NCBI GenBank assembly: GCA_036936605.1 | Contig: JAUPFV010000005.1 | Location: 2,965,670-3,029,669 of the forward strand | From: Limnanthes douglasii subsp. nivea | Taxonomy: Eukaryota > Streptophyta > Magnoliopsida > Brassicales > Limnanthaceae | Length of the DNA: 64,000 bases | Direction: 5' to 3' | In this document: positions 1 through 11,329 of the stretch, piece after piece | Layout of the letters: each line of letters opens with the position of its first letter | Position numbering within the stretch: position 1 is the stretch's first letter | Notes under the pieces: generated by a model | Seen by the model: only the letters and a program-made list of their open reading frames with translations | Database searches by the model: none | What the model was told of the DNA's origin: nothing | Position numbers and translations under genes: made by a program

Positions 1-829
1 GTAAGTGTTAATTAAGTCGAATTTCAATAATTGAGATATGTACACTATAAACGAGCTAATTATGCTATTTATTGTATTTTAATTTAAATATTATATTATT
101 TTAATCAAAATTCTATAATCAAAGAAATTATATCCTAAAAATATAATTGTAATATGATTTTGATATGTTTGATTATATTTAAATATTTAAGATATTTTAT
201 TTAATATTAGGTAGATATTAAATAAAATTTATACATCTAATTGTATTTTGATTATAAATTTCAAAATTATTGAAAATATTTTTACCATTATAAAGTTAAT
301 AATTTGATTGTCTTAAAGTAAACAATATAATTTTAATATGATTTAGATATTGTTTGATTATATTTGGATATGTAAACAATATAATTTTAATATGATTTAG
401 ATATAGTTTGATTATATTAAGATATTTAAGATATTTTATTTAATATTATGTACATATTAAATAATATACCTATTAGACATATAATTGTATTTTGATTTTA
501 AATTATTAGGTAGTTCTTTAGATCTTTCAACCTTGAAGTGTATATGTTTAGATGATTTAAATAGTTTATTGTATTTTCAAACTATTCAATATTTGAAGTA
601 TAAATTTAAATTTTTTAGAATTATAAGTATATGCATAAACATAAATTACTTGTAAATAACAAAATAAAAATTAAAATTGAAAGAGATTTAAATAACATTT
701 AATAAAAAATAGAAGCAAAATGAACAATTCATTAATAATAAAAACCAAACAAGTAATATAGTTGTTCAATCAAATAAAAAATAAAAACATTACAACGAAA
801 ATGCTTAATACAATCAAATGTAAAAAAAA

Positions 830-2179
830 CTAAGGAGCTTCATTATTGTTGTTGTTAGGTGGTGGACCTTGCAAATGCATGTTCTTCATCATCAGTCGCA
901 TATATTCCGATTGTTCGGCTTGAGAGTTTGCAAATCGCTCATTCCATTGATCTTGTCTATCATGCCACTGCACGTATAGACCATGCCACTGGTCGATTTG
1001 CTGCTCTTGCAAATGCTCAGCAAATTCGCGGTCGGAACGTCTTTCTTGTCGCGGTAGTCCAGAAGAACCACCATGAGTAGCTGGATCGACAGGCGGCTGA
1101 ATTTGTTGCTCAGAAGGTGGATTTGGAGGTTTTGTAAGATTGTTCGCAGCCCATATATCATTCAACGCGTGCCTATGGTGACGCAATGCCTGCAATTTTG
1201 ATATCAACTCTTCATCCCAAGTGTATATCTCCTGCAATTTCAAAGAGTTTCTACCTATAGTACTAGTTGGCATAACCTTTATCGGAGTGTACATACTCAC
1301 ATCAACCCCGTTCGTAACAAGCAAATGACTCAATATCATCCCATAAGGTAGTTTACCCCCCCCCCCCCCCCCAAACTTCATAGCCATATTTCGAATCATC
1401 AAATTAGATAAATTAATTCCTCCCTCATTTCGCACGATAAAAGCAGTTAAAAATGTTTGAATATATGAAAGCTACGAATCATTGTTACTAGGGGGAAGAA
1501 ATAAACCGTTTACCAATTTCAAAGCTAATTTCCCATTAGCATCCAAATTACTTCTTATGGCTCGGAATTTACCGTTAATTTTTGGAGCCTCCAAACCACA
1601 ACTGAGAAGCTCTACTGCTTCTTCGTAGGACATAGGCCAATCATCAGCCCAACCCGAACGAGGATAAGTAATGGAATGTAATTTTTGACGAGTATATGTA
1701 TCATGGATTGGAACGGAAAAAAATCTTCAAAATCAGTTTCAAAGAAACTATATGCATCACCATCAATTAAACAACTCATTCCTAAACCTCTACCATCTCA
1801 ATCATTCTCAATTAAACGTGCAGTGGCATAAAACTTTCGTACTGATTCGATATACCATTCACAATTAAATCTAGCAATTTTCATCCAACCTACGCCATTA
1901 TTAGGTTCAAAATAAGTCTGAATGTTTTTTTGTATACCTTCAACTTGGATCAGTTCATCGTAATCCAAATGCAAAACCCGCCCAAAATTTGGTTACACCT
2001 CGTGGTGCTAGCGAATTACGGACGCAAACCTTCCATTCGCTGTGATATTCGATTGTAACGATATCTGATTCCTTCACCTCTTCATACCCCAAATCGCTTT
2101 CAGCATTTTCTCTTCGTCTCGAGGATGATGAATCATCTCCTTCACTCTTTCGGGCTTGCTTTGATTTTCTCGAAAACAT
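830..2179 (-). pseudogene. Accessory ORF of hAT-A, putative plant transposon protein (broken)
   Basis: A leftward reading frame diverges from the transposase. The N-terminus (from 2179) starts MFSRKSKQARK and is basic and Ser-rich. The middle part contains RFNCEWYIESVRKFYATARL, a pattern like the plant 'putative transposon protein' domain found in some plant transposon and retroelement ORFs. The conserved C-terminal half (1435-830) ends in an Asn-rich tail. Frameshifts and stops split it into three or four blocks, so no full protein is made. A run of 17 C at 1356-1372 disrupts a stretch that reads cleanly in copy B. The same gene sits at the same place in copy B (50232-51704), so it belongs to the element and is not a chance insertion. 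Its biochemical role is unknown; the family assignment is tentative. Confidence 0.6.
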
Positions 2180-3004
2180 TCCGATAAACCTGTAGAATGT
2201 TTTTGTGTTTGAAAATTAGAAACAAAATTTAGAGAGAATTGTAGGTAACTAGCGAGAGATTGATGGTGGTATGAGTGAATTAAGAGGGTGGGGGTATATT
2301 TATCGGGTTTGTTTTTTGGAATTAGTCGTTAGGATGACGTCATTGCTGACGTCATCTATCCGAGTCATCCGGACAATAGTCCGGATGGTCCGCTGTTCCT
2401 AACAGCTAGTTTGAACAACTAGCCGTAGAATAGTTCGGGGCATCCGGACAATTGTTCGGATGCTCCAAATTTGCAATCCGGGCCTCCGGAAAATTCGTCC
2501 GGAGGGTCCGTATTTGCAATCCGGGCCATCCGGATAATTGTCCGAATGGCCCAGACTTTTTTTCCAAATTTTTGAATTTTTTTTAATGGGTCTCCCCTAT
2601 AAAAAGAGGAGACCCCAACTCTAAACTCAGAAACTCTTTAAATCCACTCTACATCTCTCTAAATCTCTCTACTTGTTCTAGATATTCTATAAAACTCGAA
2701 TTTCTTATTTTTATATATTGTAGTTCTACTTTCAGAATAGTTCGATTTTTTTTCCCGCAAATTGTGTTTATTTGATAAAAATACTTAAATAACGTTTGGA
2801 TAACATTATAATAGTTCAATTAAGAGTTTCATATAATTTATAAAGTTATTTACTTGTTGTAGTTATTTAAATTAGTCTTTTAATTCTAATTTTATTAGTT
2901 GTTATTAGTTATTATTAGTCTTAATTTAGTTTTTATTATTTGCGATAATAGTTTTGATTAGTATTTTATTGCATATTTAAAAAAACGTTATTTTAAGTTT
3001 TAAA
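2180..3004. promoter_or_regulatory. Divergent intergenic region of hAT-A
   Basis: About 0.8 kb separates the two outward-facing ORFs. It contains GC-richer short repeats built on TCCGGA (2340-2560, for example CATCCGGACAATTGTCCGGATG-like units) and a TATA-like CCTATAAAAAG at about 2599, followed by a CT-rich leader. The same layout is present at 51705-52510 in copy B. This suggests a bidirectional promoter; that is inference. Confidence 0.4.
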
Positions 3005-5158
3005 ATGCCTTTAAATGTAGAAATACTAATGCTCACCCACCCACTAATGTGGATCTCAATACCGATGATGATTTTCCTAGAGACTCCCCTCACATTGACA
3101 CACTCTCTTCCCACGAAAGTGGTAGTGGAAATACTAGTGGTGGATCGAGATCTCGTTAGAAAACATCTTGGATTTGGAAACACTTTAGTTTATCACATGA
3201 TGGTTTATCCACTATTTGTAAAGTGTGCAATAAAAGTTATATTTGCGTAGGAGGAAATAGAAATATGGGCACTAGCACTATGGTAAAACATTTATAAAAA
3301 ACATGAAATATATGATCCTACTAAACCTAACGCAAATAATATTTGCATAAACCCTAAAAAAAATCTTCCTTTTGAGTTTAACCACGATACGTATAGGGAA
3401 GAAACAATGATTTACGCAATTGGTAGTTTACAACTATTTGGTTATGCGGATACTTGTAGATACGAAAATTGGATGCAAGATGGGGTAAACCCACAAGCCA
3501 AACGCATTCCACGTAGCTCTTTTCGATCGCTAGCCTTTAAATATTTTTAAAAAAAAAAAAAACATTATTCAAACTATGCTAACTTTGCCATGAAATGTTT
3601 TGATTACTAGTGACATAGTTTCTTTTACTGATTTTGATATGTTATGTGTTACCCTTCATTGGATGGATCCCGAATGGGTACTCCAAAGGAGAATTGTGTG
3701 GTTTAAATCTATTGGTCAGCATAACGCACAATTAATTAGGGAGAGTATGGTTGAATGCATGAATATTTATGGTATTAAAAATAATATTATGTCTATCTCG
3801 TTCGATAATGCATCTGCTAATTTGAGTGCTATAAAATTGCTTAAACAAGATTGCACTCCTATTTTTCCTAAATTGTTTCACGCCAAATGTTTATGCCATG
3901 TACTTCAATTAGTTACGAAAGATGGAATAAGGATGGTTTTGGAAGATTATATTGATCCTATTAAAAATGAGATCCTATTTTGCACGACCTCCGCTGCTAA
4001 AAAGAGATTTTAAAACACTTGTTATTGAAAATGGGAAACAATATATGAAACTTATATTAGATGTCGAAACTAGATCGAATTCTACTTATACAATGCTTGC
4101 ACGTGCTCCTGTTTTTAAAGAAGAGATTATGTCGCTTTCTAATGCATCTTATCCTCAAACAGTTATTGAAAATCAACATTGGACATATTGTGCACACATG
4201 TTAAGATTTTTAAAACTTTTTAAAGAAAACACTCTAACCTTTTCTTCACAAAATCAACCTAATGCTCATTTGGCCCTTTTCACGATTACTAATCTTGACA
4301 TCCATATGAATGAATTCATATCAAATTTTGTATGCGTAGACATGGTGCCCCAAATGGAATTAAAGTTCATAAAGTATTTTCATCAAATCCCTATGACTTA
4401 TTCAATTGCTTGCATTTTGGATCCTTTTTCAAGAAAATATCAATTTTAATGGCTAGTTAGATGCTTTTATCAATCCGTACAGTTTTCTTCAGGGTCAACC
4501 GGATGATCCAGTTGACCCTGAAGGGTATATTGTCAGCGTATATGAATGTATGCATAATATGTATGATAAGTATGTTGAATGATATAGATTAAATACAACT
4601 ACAAATGTAAGAAGTAGTAACAATAGGGGTAGAGGGAGATTTTCTACTAACTATGTTCAAATGGAAATGTTACGAAGCAATGAATTTACAGAAACCCCTT
4701 AATATGATAATGAGCTGTCTAGATATTTGAGCACTAGGTTTGATTTTACGAATTTTCTCGACCGTGGTATTGAAGATATAAAGATGGTGGGGTACCAAAA
4801 CTGAAGAGTATCTTATTCTTGCAGGTTTGTTAAAGAGATTTATGCAATACATATGTCTACAATTGCAAGTGAGTGTGCTTTCAGCCAAACAAGGTTGAAT
4901 ACATGACTAAGAGAACAAGATTGACGGGAAAAGCACTTGGATATCTTGTGGCAGTCAAGGATTGGACCGCAGCGGATAAAAGGATGCAAGACAGAGAATT
5001 TAGAGACGAAGTGAATGTAGACGACATCTTCGAAGATTATCCGGATGATTATGAAGATACACTTGAACAAGAAATTATGGAGAGAAAACGAAGCTGAAGG
5101 TGAATCAAGTGAGGAGGAAGATTTTACTTACGAAGAAGAACTTGAAGAAGATCAATGA
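3005..5158 (+). pseudogene. hAT transposase (BED finger to dimerisation domain), broken
   Basis: This is a relic of a hAT transposase, the DDE enzyme that cuts and inserts the element. From the start there is a Ser/Gly-rich leader, then a BED zinc-finger-like stretch (W-x-H-F, paired Cys near 3225, T-M-V-K-H near 3280). The RNase-H-like core follows (3600-4450; blocks such as SISFDNASANLSAIKLL and CHVLQLVTKDG), then the hAT RNase-H-like segment with IACILDPF. The hAT dimerisation domain comes next (ASECAFSQ at about 4868, then RLTGKALGYLVAVKDW), and an acidic Glu/Asp-rich tail ends at 5158. Several frameshifts and stops (for example near 3300, 4010, 4448 and 5085) make it non-functional. Copy B supports the same reading. 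Confidence 0.8.
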
Positions 5159-5881
5159 TGTTTGTGATAGTTTTTTACTATTTTGTATTTTAATTTGAAA
5201 ACATTTGTACAATTCCTGGCCCGCAAGAGTGTAAACTGTGAACGACTAAATAAACCAAAAAAAACTACTTACCTTTTATTATAATAACAACAATTTTATT
5301 ATGAAATAATTATAAGATCTCATTTTGGTTTAAAAAATAATAACAAACACTTGTAATATTTATAACCAAATCAAAACGTAATATTAAAATTATAACCATA
5401 AAATTTGTAACATTTTAACATGATAATATATGGTTTTGGTTTATAAAATAATATCAACACTACTAATATTGAAAACCAAAACATAATAATAATATTCAAA
5501 ATATAATAATAACATTATAACCTTAAAACTAATATTTAAAATTTTGGTTTATATAATAATTACAACACTTAAAATATTAATAACCAAAACAAATTAATAC
5601 TAAACAAAATGTAATAATAAATTTATAATCATATACATTATCTCAATATTTTTTAAATATAACTTAAGATATGATTTTGGTTATAAAATAATTACAACAC
5701 TTATAATATTTAAACAGGTCTGTCGGGTTACTGGTTATGCTGGTCTAACGGGTAAACAGGTCTACTGGGTTGCAGGTCTGCCGGGTTGCAGGTCTGCCGG
5801 ACCAAGTTCGCAGGTTACCCACCGGGTTACTGACAGGTCTCCAGTTTTTTCTCGCAGTTCCAGAACCAATTGCCGCCCCTA
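5159..5881. repeat. hAT-A 3' non-coding end with subterminal repeats and TIR
   Basis: An AT-rich stretch (5160-5717) has many TAATAT/CCAAAAC-type repeats. The last 165 bases hold repeated GC-richer units related to GGTCTGCCGGGTTGCA (5717-5850) and the terminal TTGCCGCCCCTA. Such subterminal motif clusters are typical transposase binding regions of hAT elements. The same motif occurs in the same orientation at both ends of copy B. Confidence 0.7.
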
Positions 5882-6172
5882 ATTGCAATACAAGGAATAT
5901 ATTGAAACTGAAACCAAAAACTGCACAACAGTCATGCGATGTTCTTCTCGATAAAAGTCCATGATCGGTGTATGGGTTAACTAAACATAGTGAAAGATGA
6001 TTTTTCTAATATTTGAAACGAGAAGATGCCATTGTTAGCAAACCAATGAGAGCCAAAATGTTGAAACTATTTTCAGATATTTAATATTTATATTTTAATG
6101 GTTTAAACTACTACCTTTTGATTTAAATAAATATTTTTATTTAGTAATTATTTCTATAATCATATCAATCTT
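5882..6172 (-). other. Relic of receptor-gene upstream region, copy 1
   Basis: About 290 bases are closely similar to 7860-7997 joined to 11016-11280, and more distantly to 21600-21850 upstream of the malectin-like/LRR gene. Shared blocks include CTGCACAACAGTCAT, TTCTTCTCGATAAAAGT, AACGAGAAGATGCCATTG and GAGAGCCAAAATGTTGAAAC. No coding part of the parent gene follows. It retains GATCGGTG at 5963-5970, unoccupied by the hAT that sits at this point in copy 2. Confidence 0.65.
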
Positions 6173-6177
6173 CTATA

Positions 6178-6715
6178 ATGAGTTTTTGGTTCAAGCAAAA
6201 AAGGTTGAAGTCTGTGCTAAAAGACTGGAACAAAAATGTTTTTGGCAACATATTCGATGCTATTAAGAACTCTGAAGAAGACATAAAGCTTAGAGAGTCT
6301 TTCCTTCAAGATGCTACTACTGATGAAAACAAAACCTTTCTTGAGGAGGCTAAGCAGTTGCTGGACATGGAAGAGCTTTATTGGAAACAGAAAGCTCATA
6401 CTACTTGGCTCAATGATAGTGGCAAAAATGCAGCTGCTTATCGTAGTTTTGTGAAGAAGAGAATTAAAAGGAACATAATAGTTAGAATTAAAGAAGAGAA
6501 TGAATGGCTCACTTCAAGGGAGGATATTAGTACTACTGCTATTAACTACTTTCAAACTTTACTGGCTCCTACTCTAAATGATTATAGCGAGGCTAATTTG
6601 ATGGATGTTATTCCTAATCAAGTCACTAATGAGGATAATAATAGTCTGACTAATATGCCTAATACAAATGAAATATTTTGTACTATTAATTCTCTGAGTT
6701 CTGCGTCTGCTGCAC
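6178..6715 (+). mobile_element. LINE (L1-type) ORF2 fragment
   Basis: An open stretch encodes the linker between endonuclease and reverse transcriptase of plant L1-type LINEs. Recognisable blocks are LKDWNKNVFGNIF, ELYWKQKAHTTWLNDSGKN, AAYRSFVKKRIKRN and a later segment with VTNEDN and EIFCTINSLSS. Neither the endonuclease nor the RT catalytic motifs are present, so it is an internal fragment cut at both sides. After about 6715 the reading frame no longer resembles a LINE. It interrupts the right end of the upstream-region relic at 5882-6172. Confidence 0.75.
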
Positions 6716-7700
6716 GATATCATAGATTTGTCGTCTCTCGAATCCTACAGATCTCAACACAATCAAAGACGTGTCAAGATACACACATTATACGAAGATA
6801 AGTAAAAAAGACGGAGATAGAAATACCTAAATGTGAGGCAGCATTGTCAAGCTCGATAACCTTGGTGTTCATGATTATAGATTGACAAAATACTGAAGAA
6901 AATAACCAATACATAAGGGGTTCATAAATAAAAAAACACTAGTTAACCAAACAACCCAAAATAAAACAAACAAACATAGTGGATAAAAGCCTAAAAAATT
7001 ATATTTTCTGTTATTTTATTTTTGGACAATAACCAGAGACCCTAAGGACCAAATTCTGGCTACGCCATTGATTGAGAGCCAAACTTCTCGACCGATTCTT
7101 TTACCGGTCTGGACCAGTCTGCCCGGTAACCAACCTGATAAGTAAAATGTATATAAAAAATTCCTAATCTATATTTATTTTTAACTAAAACCTTAAATAT
7201 TTTATGATAAACTAACAAACCCACCCGTTAAGAGTCAAACTGGACCGACTCGACTCTTAACGAACCGGTCTCGATCCATGATAATTGGTTCCTTCGCATA
7301 ACGGTCTGGATTCGACCGTGATAACTCACCGAATCAGTCTTAATCCAATCCAAATCCAAACCGACTGGATAATCGCACTAATTGAAACATACAGTGATCT
7401 ACAACTCCTTAGTTAAACAATGATATTACATTTGTATTATTCAAAACCAATTTTATTTATCTGGTTTTGTATATGTCGCCATTTTATTTATCTTAATTTG
7501 AATTTGTGGTCGTCTGCCAACGACAATAACCAACGTCTTCTTACAAATATAGCATCCTAATTATAATTTTATATACGGTTGGATCAGATTTTTTATATAT
7601 AATGTTGAGAGCAAAGACTCCATATTTTTCCAAAAATAACATGAACTTTACTTTTGTGGATTCCACTTTTCAACTTCTAAAGTCTTTTAGAAATAAATAG
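6716..7700. other. No gene seen
   Basis: Mostly AT-rich. 7080-7380 contains many CCGGT/GGTCTGG-type words that resemble transposon subterminal sequence, but no coding region or clear element boundary was found. A short minus-strand exon-like stretch near 6825-6885 (MNTKVIELDNAASH) is not recognised. Confidence 0.3.
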
Positions 7701-7704
7701 TGAA

Positions 7705-7852
7705 CATTTTTTTCGGAAGGAATTCGCAGTTGCTATTTAATAAGTGCGCACAGATAAACCACACAAGGAGACAAACTTAGCAAAAAAAAAACGTTTGTTT
7801 AGAGATTTGAACTCATTAACTTTTAGTCACAATCCCTTCTATCCAAACAACT
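7705..7852 (-). mobile_element. Decayed tRNA-derived SINE
   Basis: Read on the minus strand, this resembles the SINE at 8487-8710. It keeps remnants of the tRNA-like head (near 7850) and the GTGCGCAC block of the body (7742-7751), ending in the GAATTCGCAGTTGCT tail. It is shorter and more diverged than its neighbour. Confidence 0.5.
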
Positions 7853-7859
7853 AAAATTA

Positions 7860-7997
7860 TATTGAAAATTGTCAAAAAATAACTGACCAAGGAACAATTG
7901 ATTTTGTTATTGCAATGCAAGGAATATATTGAAACTGAAACTGGAAACTGCACAACAGTCATTCGACGTTCTTCTCGATAAAAGTTCTTGATCGGTG
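7860..7997 (-). other. Relic of receptor-gene upstream region, copy 2, left half
   Basis: Matches 5882-5970 and extends beyond it across the hAT-A insertion point, showing the uninterrupted sequence TTGTTATTGCAATGCAAGG (7904-7922). It continues at 11016 after a 3.0 kb hAT insertion. The last eight bases, GATCGGTG (7990-7997), form the left target duplication. Confidence 0.7.
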
Positions 7998-8486
7998 TAG
8001 GGTGAGATTCGATCAGTTCGATCGGTTTTTTTTAAATTCTTAAACCAAACCGAAATAATTCGGTTTGTATATTATTAAACCGATTTAGTAATAAAAAAAT
8101 CGGTTTTTTTTCGGTTTCAGTTTGTTCGGTTTCAGTAGGTTTTTCGGTTTTAATAGAGGTGCGGTTTGGTTGGTGCGGTTCGGTGCGTGTAGATTAATTA
8201 AAATATGGGCTATTTATACAAAAGAAACCATTTTGGTATCTCCACCCACAAGCTTAACAAGGATGGTGTTCTTTGCGTTGGAGTTGGGTGGTACTCGAAC
8301 GAAGGAATAAACCTAGTTATGGAGAGGGATTATGGACTAGATGGGATGCTGAAGGAAGTTCGATCCAAAACCGAGGTTAAAAGAAGGTGGCCAGATCAGC
8401 TTCTTGAATAGATTTTGGTTTTAAAATTCTGATAATTAGGGTCTCTATACTCACATAAATTAGTTACACCAATAACTGTTACAGTC

Positions 8487-8710
8487 TTTTTTTTTTCTTT
8501 TTTTTGGAGGGAACCCGCAGCCGCTACTCAGAGTGCAATGAGTGCGCACAGGGTAAACCCTCAGTCTGACGCGATAGCCTGCAAACCAACGCTAGAAGGT
8601 AAACCACACAAGGTGACAGGCTCAGCCGAGAAAGCATATGTAGAGGGACTCGAACTCATCACCTTTGGTCACAAACATACCATACTCAACCAACTCGGCT
8701 ACCCCTTTGG
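8487..8710 (-). mobile_element. tRNA-derived SINE, Au-like, full length
   Basis: On the minus strand it starts with a tRNA-like head, GGGGTAGCCGAGTTGGTTGA (A box), followed by a B box (GAGTTCGAGTCCC). The body contains GTTTACCCTGTGCGCACTCA, and it ends in a T/A-rich tail that appears as a T run at 8487-8506 on the plus strand. About 224 bases long, it is better preserved than the copies at 7705 and 11330. It inserted into the larger hAT-like element. Confidence 0.75.
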
Positions 8711-9146
8711 GGGCGTAATCTGTTTATACACCAGGTTCAATGAAACAAATGAAACTAAAATCATACCATTGTCAAGGTCAGAAGCCTACCGAATTCCTAC
8801 AGTATTCAAACAAGAAGGAACTGCTACCAAATCAAAACAGTACAAGAAGAAACTGCTACAAAATCAAAACAGTAAACTCACGACTTCACTCATCACCATA
8901 CTTGCTTTTCTCACAAACCATGGTTGGTCCACAAATACAAAACTATTGTTAGAAGTAGCAGATATAAAACTTTTGTGATACAGTCTACATGTTTTTATTT
9001 TTTGACTGATATCATGATTTTCTTAAAAAAAATATGCTCAACAGTTATACTTCAGTCTAATCCCATTACCCAATTTCAAAATTTCTACGATCTAAACGAC
9101 GGCTCTGACTTTTATCCAATCACAAATACAAACACAAGCAGATTTA

Positions 9147-9424
9147 CTAAATTTTGGTTCGAATTTTGTGGGGATAAGAACCGCTGTCACCACTTGAACT
9201 ATTGTCTTGCCAAGAAGCTTGCCACTGTTTGTCATAAAGAATAACTTCATTACCAAGCTTTTTAAAGTTTTCTAGATCATCCGTTCGTCTGAAAACAACA
9301 ATGCCAATGACTGTAGTAAACATAACTGCTTTGCATATGAAATTGCCTGTTTGGCCTACAACACCAAGTCATGTAAGCGCGTCTACAATGTACGACATGA
9401 AAAATCCAATCATAGCAGCTCTAC
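9147..9424 (-). pseudogene. LIL3: LIL3-like exon (light-harvesting-like protein 3), one in-frame stop
   Basis: This is a C-terminal exon of a light-harvesting-like protein 3. In plants LIL3 is a thylakoid membrane protein that binds chlorophyll and anchors geranylgeranyl reductase and protochlorophyllide reductase. The reading starts after an acceptor AG (9426-9425) and covers RAAMIGFFMSYIVDALT, then a TGA where the family has Gly, then LGVVGQTGNFICKAVMF, a second membrane segment, RRTDDLENFKKLG and YDKQWQASWQD. It ends at a normal stop (9147). The chlorophyll-binding N-G-R-A-A-M core is present. The N-terminal exon was not found. The exon lies inside the 7998-11015 element, so it is probably a captured fragment. 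Confidence 0.75.
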
Positions 9425-9524
9425 CTATAAATATGTGTATAAATATTCATGATTCATTTTCAAAAGACATCTATAATAAGAAGGGTATTCATGATTCATT
9501 TTCATAAGGCTGCTTTCTACTTAC

Positions 9525-10705
9525 ATGTCTCAATCAAGAGTCGGAAATCCGATTGAAACTGAATACTGTCCTGACCCAGCTGATGGCAACAACGGCACCG
9601 GTGCTAACCTCTTCCATATAATTAATTTTTCTAGGAGGGATTCTATGACTACCTTGAACGTTTTGACCAGTAATACCATCATCGACGTTTTCTTGATTTG
9701 CGCTTTCTGCATTTGTAACTTCATTTTCCCCGGCCATCTTAGTTAATCTGCACTGAGCAGATGCAAAAATCAAATGACATATATGAAAATCCTGGTGGTA
9801 TGCCTTCACATAATGGACAACATCTGTCACACCTTTCATATAGAAAACTCTAATGTTTAACCACTCACCATTGAGGTTTAATGGTCTCCATATTGATAGA
9901 TAGGTTCATAGTATAAGTTCCAGCTAATTGTCATGTATCCATTTGGATACCAACTGCTTGTATATTATAATTGTGCGACATCTAGATTTAGTTAAAAAAA
10001 TCCTAAATCAAGATAATTTAGGAAACAACAAACACAAATGGATGTTGTAACTTTTACATTTAATACCATCTCTAACTTTTAATCTTAATATGGTCCATCT
10101 TATAACTATATTATGCCATGGCACAAAAAAAACACGTTGTATGCATTACTTTTCTTTGGATAAATAAATGAACTCTGTTGAACCAAAGCACAAACCATTA
10201 CACCTAATGGAATGTTACACAAGATAAAATTATTATAATTTGTTACAATGGCAATCAGAGCTCACACAACAACAATAATGAACCACCAACTTTTACAGTA
10301 CCCTATCTATCTTCTGACTTTATGCTATTAAAACTCAGGCCGCGAAACCTACCCTCCTTAAAAGTAAGTTGTTTGTCAGTTTCTGAAAGACATGGTTTCA
10401 TTGTTAGCTTCGATTTGTAAAGACTATAATTTTAATTGACATGTCTAAATCTGAACATAATTTGGCCACTAACTAGGGAGTTTATAACCCTTCTACATGC
10501 ATCTAACAGTGGTAGCAATACACGCATGTAAAATTGTAAGACATACAAGTCATTATGGACCATCAGATAGAGGTCAAGAAAGAAGATTGCTTTACCAGGA
10601 CTGGGAATCCACAACGATGGCTCCAGCAACACTAACAACAAAAGCCAAAGAAGTGAAAGCTGCTGAGCTAAAAGCATCTGAAATCATACTAAGAGCGTAA
10701 GTACC
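9525..10705 (-). other. Unrecognised coding-like stretches in the hAT-like element
   Basis: Two minus-strand stretches look coding but were not identified. The first, 9746-9534, reads MAGENEVTNAESANQENVDD and continues to a stop. The second, about 10705-10586, lies between a possible acceptor and a donor, with a hydrophobic segment (SLAFVVSVAGAIVV). They could be further captured exons. The rest of the interval shows nothing. Confidence 0.3.
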
Positions 10706-11015
10706 CCAAGAATACACAATAGAATATCATGAGATAAATAGAAGAGAATAGAATAAAGCCAATAGAATACACAATTGAAGATCATGAGATAGTAAGACGC
10801 ATTGTTTAATAGTAAGATAATTGAATACACAATATATTCTCTAGTTTGGGTTCAAATAGGTCTTTGAAAACCGTACAAACCGAAAACCGACCGAATTAAA
10901 TTCGGTTTAAGAAATTAAAACCGAAACCGAAATCTAGTTTTAAAAAACCGACCAAACCAATCCATTTTGGTTCGGTTCGGTCGGTTCGGTTTTTTTCGGT
11001 TTTTGCTCACCCCTA

Positions 11016-11280
11016 GATCAGTGTATGGGTTAACTAAACAAAGTGAAAGACGATTTTTCTAATATTTGAAACGAGAAGATGCCATTGCATGTGAACCAAT
11101 GAGAGCCAAAATGTTGAAACTATTTTTAGATATTTAATATATATATATTTTAATGGTTTAAACTACCTTTTGATTTAAATAAATATTTTTATTTAGTAAT
11201 TATTTCTATAATCATATCAATCTTTTTAATATAATATTTATTTTTTTATTTTTAATAATTTTTTATTACTTCCAAACAAA
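11016..11280 (-). other. Relic of receptor-gene upstream region, copy 2, right half
   Basis: Continues the sequence interrupted at 7997, starting with the second target duplication GATCAGTG. It aligns with 5963-6172 (TGTATGGGTTAACTAAACA, then GAAACGAGAAGATGCCATTG). Confidence 0.65.
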
Positions 11281-11329
11281 GTTTATAAAACAAAGAATTT
11301 TTTTTAATCATATCCAAATATTTGGCTTC

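Larger units (their letters stand above)
1..5881 (+). mobile_element. hAT transposon copy A (left end outside the window)
   Basis: This is the right-hand part of a hAT-superfamily DNA transposon. It aligns along its length with a second copy at 49177-57323: window base 1 matches about 49446, so roughly 270 bases of its left end lie outside. Inside are a leftward accessory ORF (830-2179) and a rightward transposase relic (3005-5158), separated by an AT-rich divergent promoter region. The right terminus reads TTGCCGCCCCTA and ends at 5881, the inverse of the TAGGGGTGACAAA that opens copy B. It is followed by ATTGCAAT (5882-5889), which matches the empty site ATTGCAAT at 7909-7916 in a paralogous stretch, so this is probably the 8-bp target duplication. 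The left duplication cannot be seen. Confidence 0.85.
7998..11015. mobile_element. Non-autonomous hAT-like element carrying a host exon
   Basis: The element starts TAGGGTGAG and ends TGCTCACCCCTA, imperfect terminal inverted repeats of hAT type. It is flanked by GATCGGTG (7990-7997) and GATCAGTG (11016-11023), an 8-bp target duplication with one mismatch. The paralogue at 5963-5970 has the single unoccupied GATCGGTG. Both subterminal regions (8000-8180 and 10850-11005) are rich in CGGTT/AACCG words, a usual hAT feature. No transposase is visible. The 3.0 kb interior holds a SINE (8487-8710), an exon of a LIL3-type gene (9147-9424) and unrecognised minus-strand coding-like stretches. It therefore has a Pack-type architecture. 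Confidence 0.8.

Noticed and set aside
8122..8411. Overlapping open frames near the left end of the 7998-11015 element
   Set aside because: They lie in CGGTT-rich subterminal repeat sequence, with no recognisable domain and no support from other evidence.
8538..8978. 146-residue open frame on the plus strand
   Set aside because: Its first half is the antisense of a SINE, and the rest shows no recognised coding pattern.
10432..10677. 81-residue hydrophobic minus-strand frame as a gene
   Set aside because: The coding-like signal is in a different frame of the same strand and is cut by splice-like sites; no family could be assigned.
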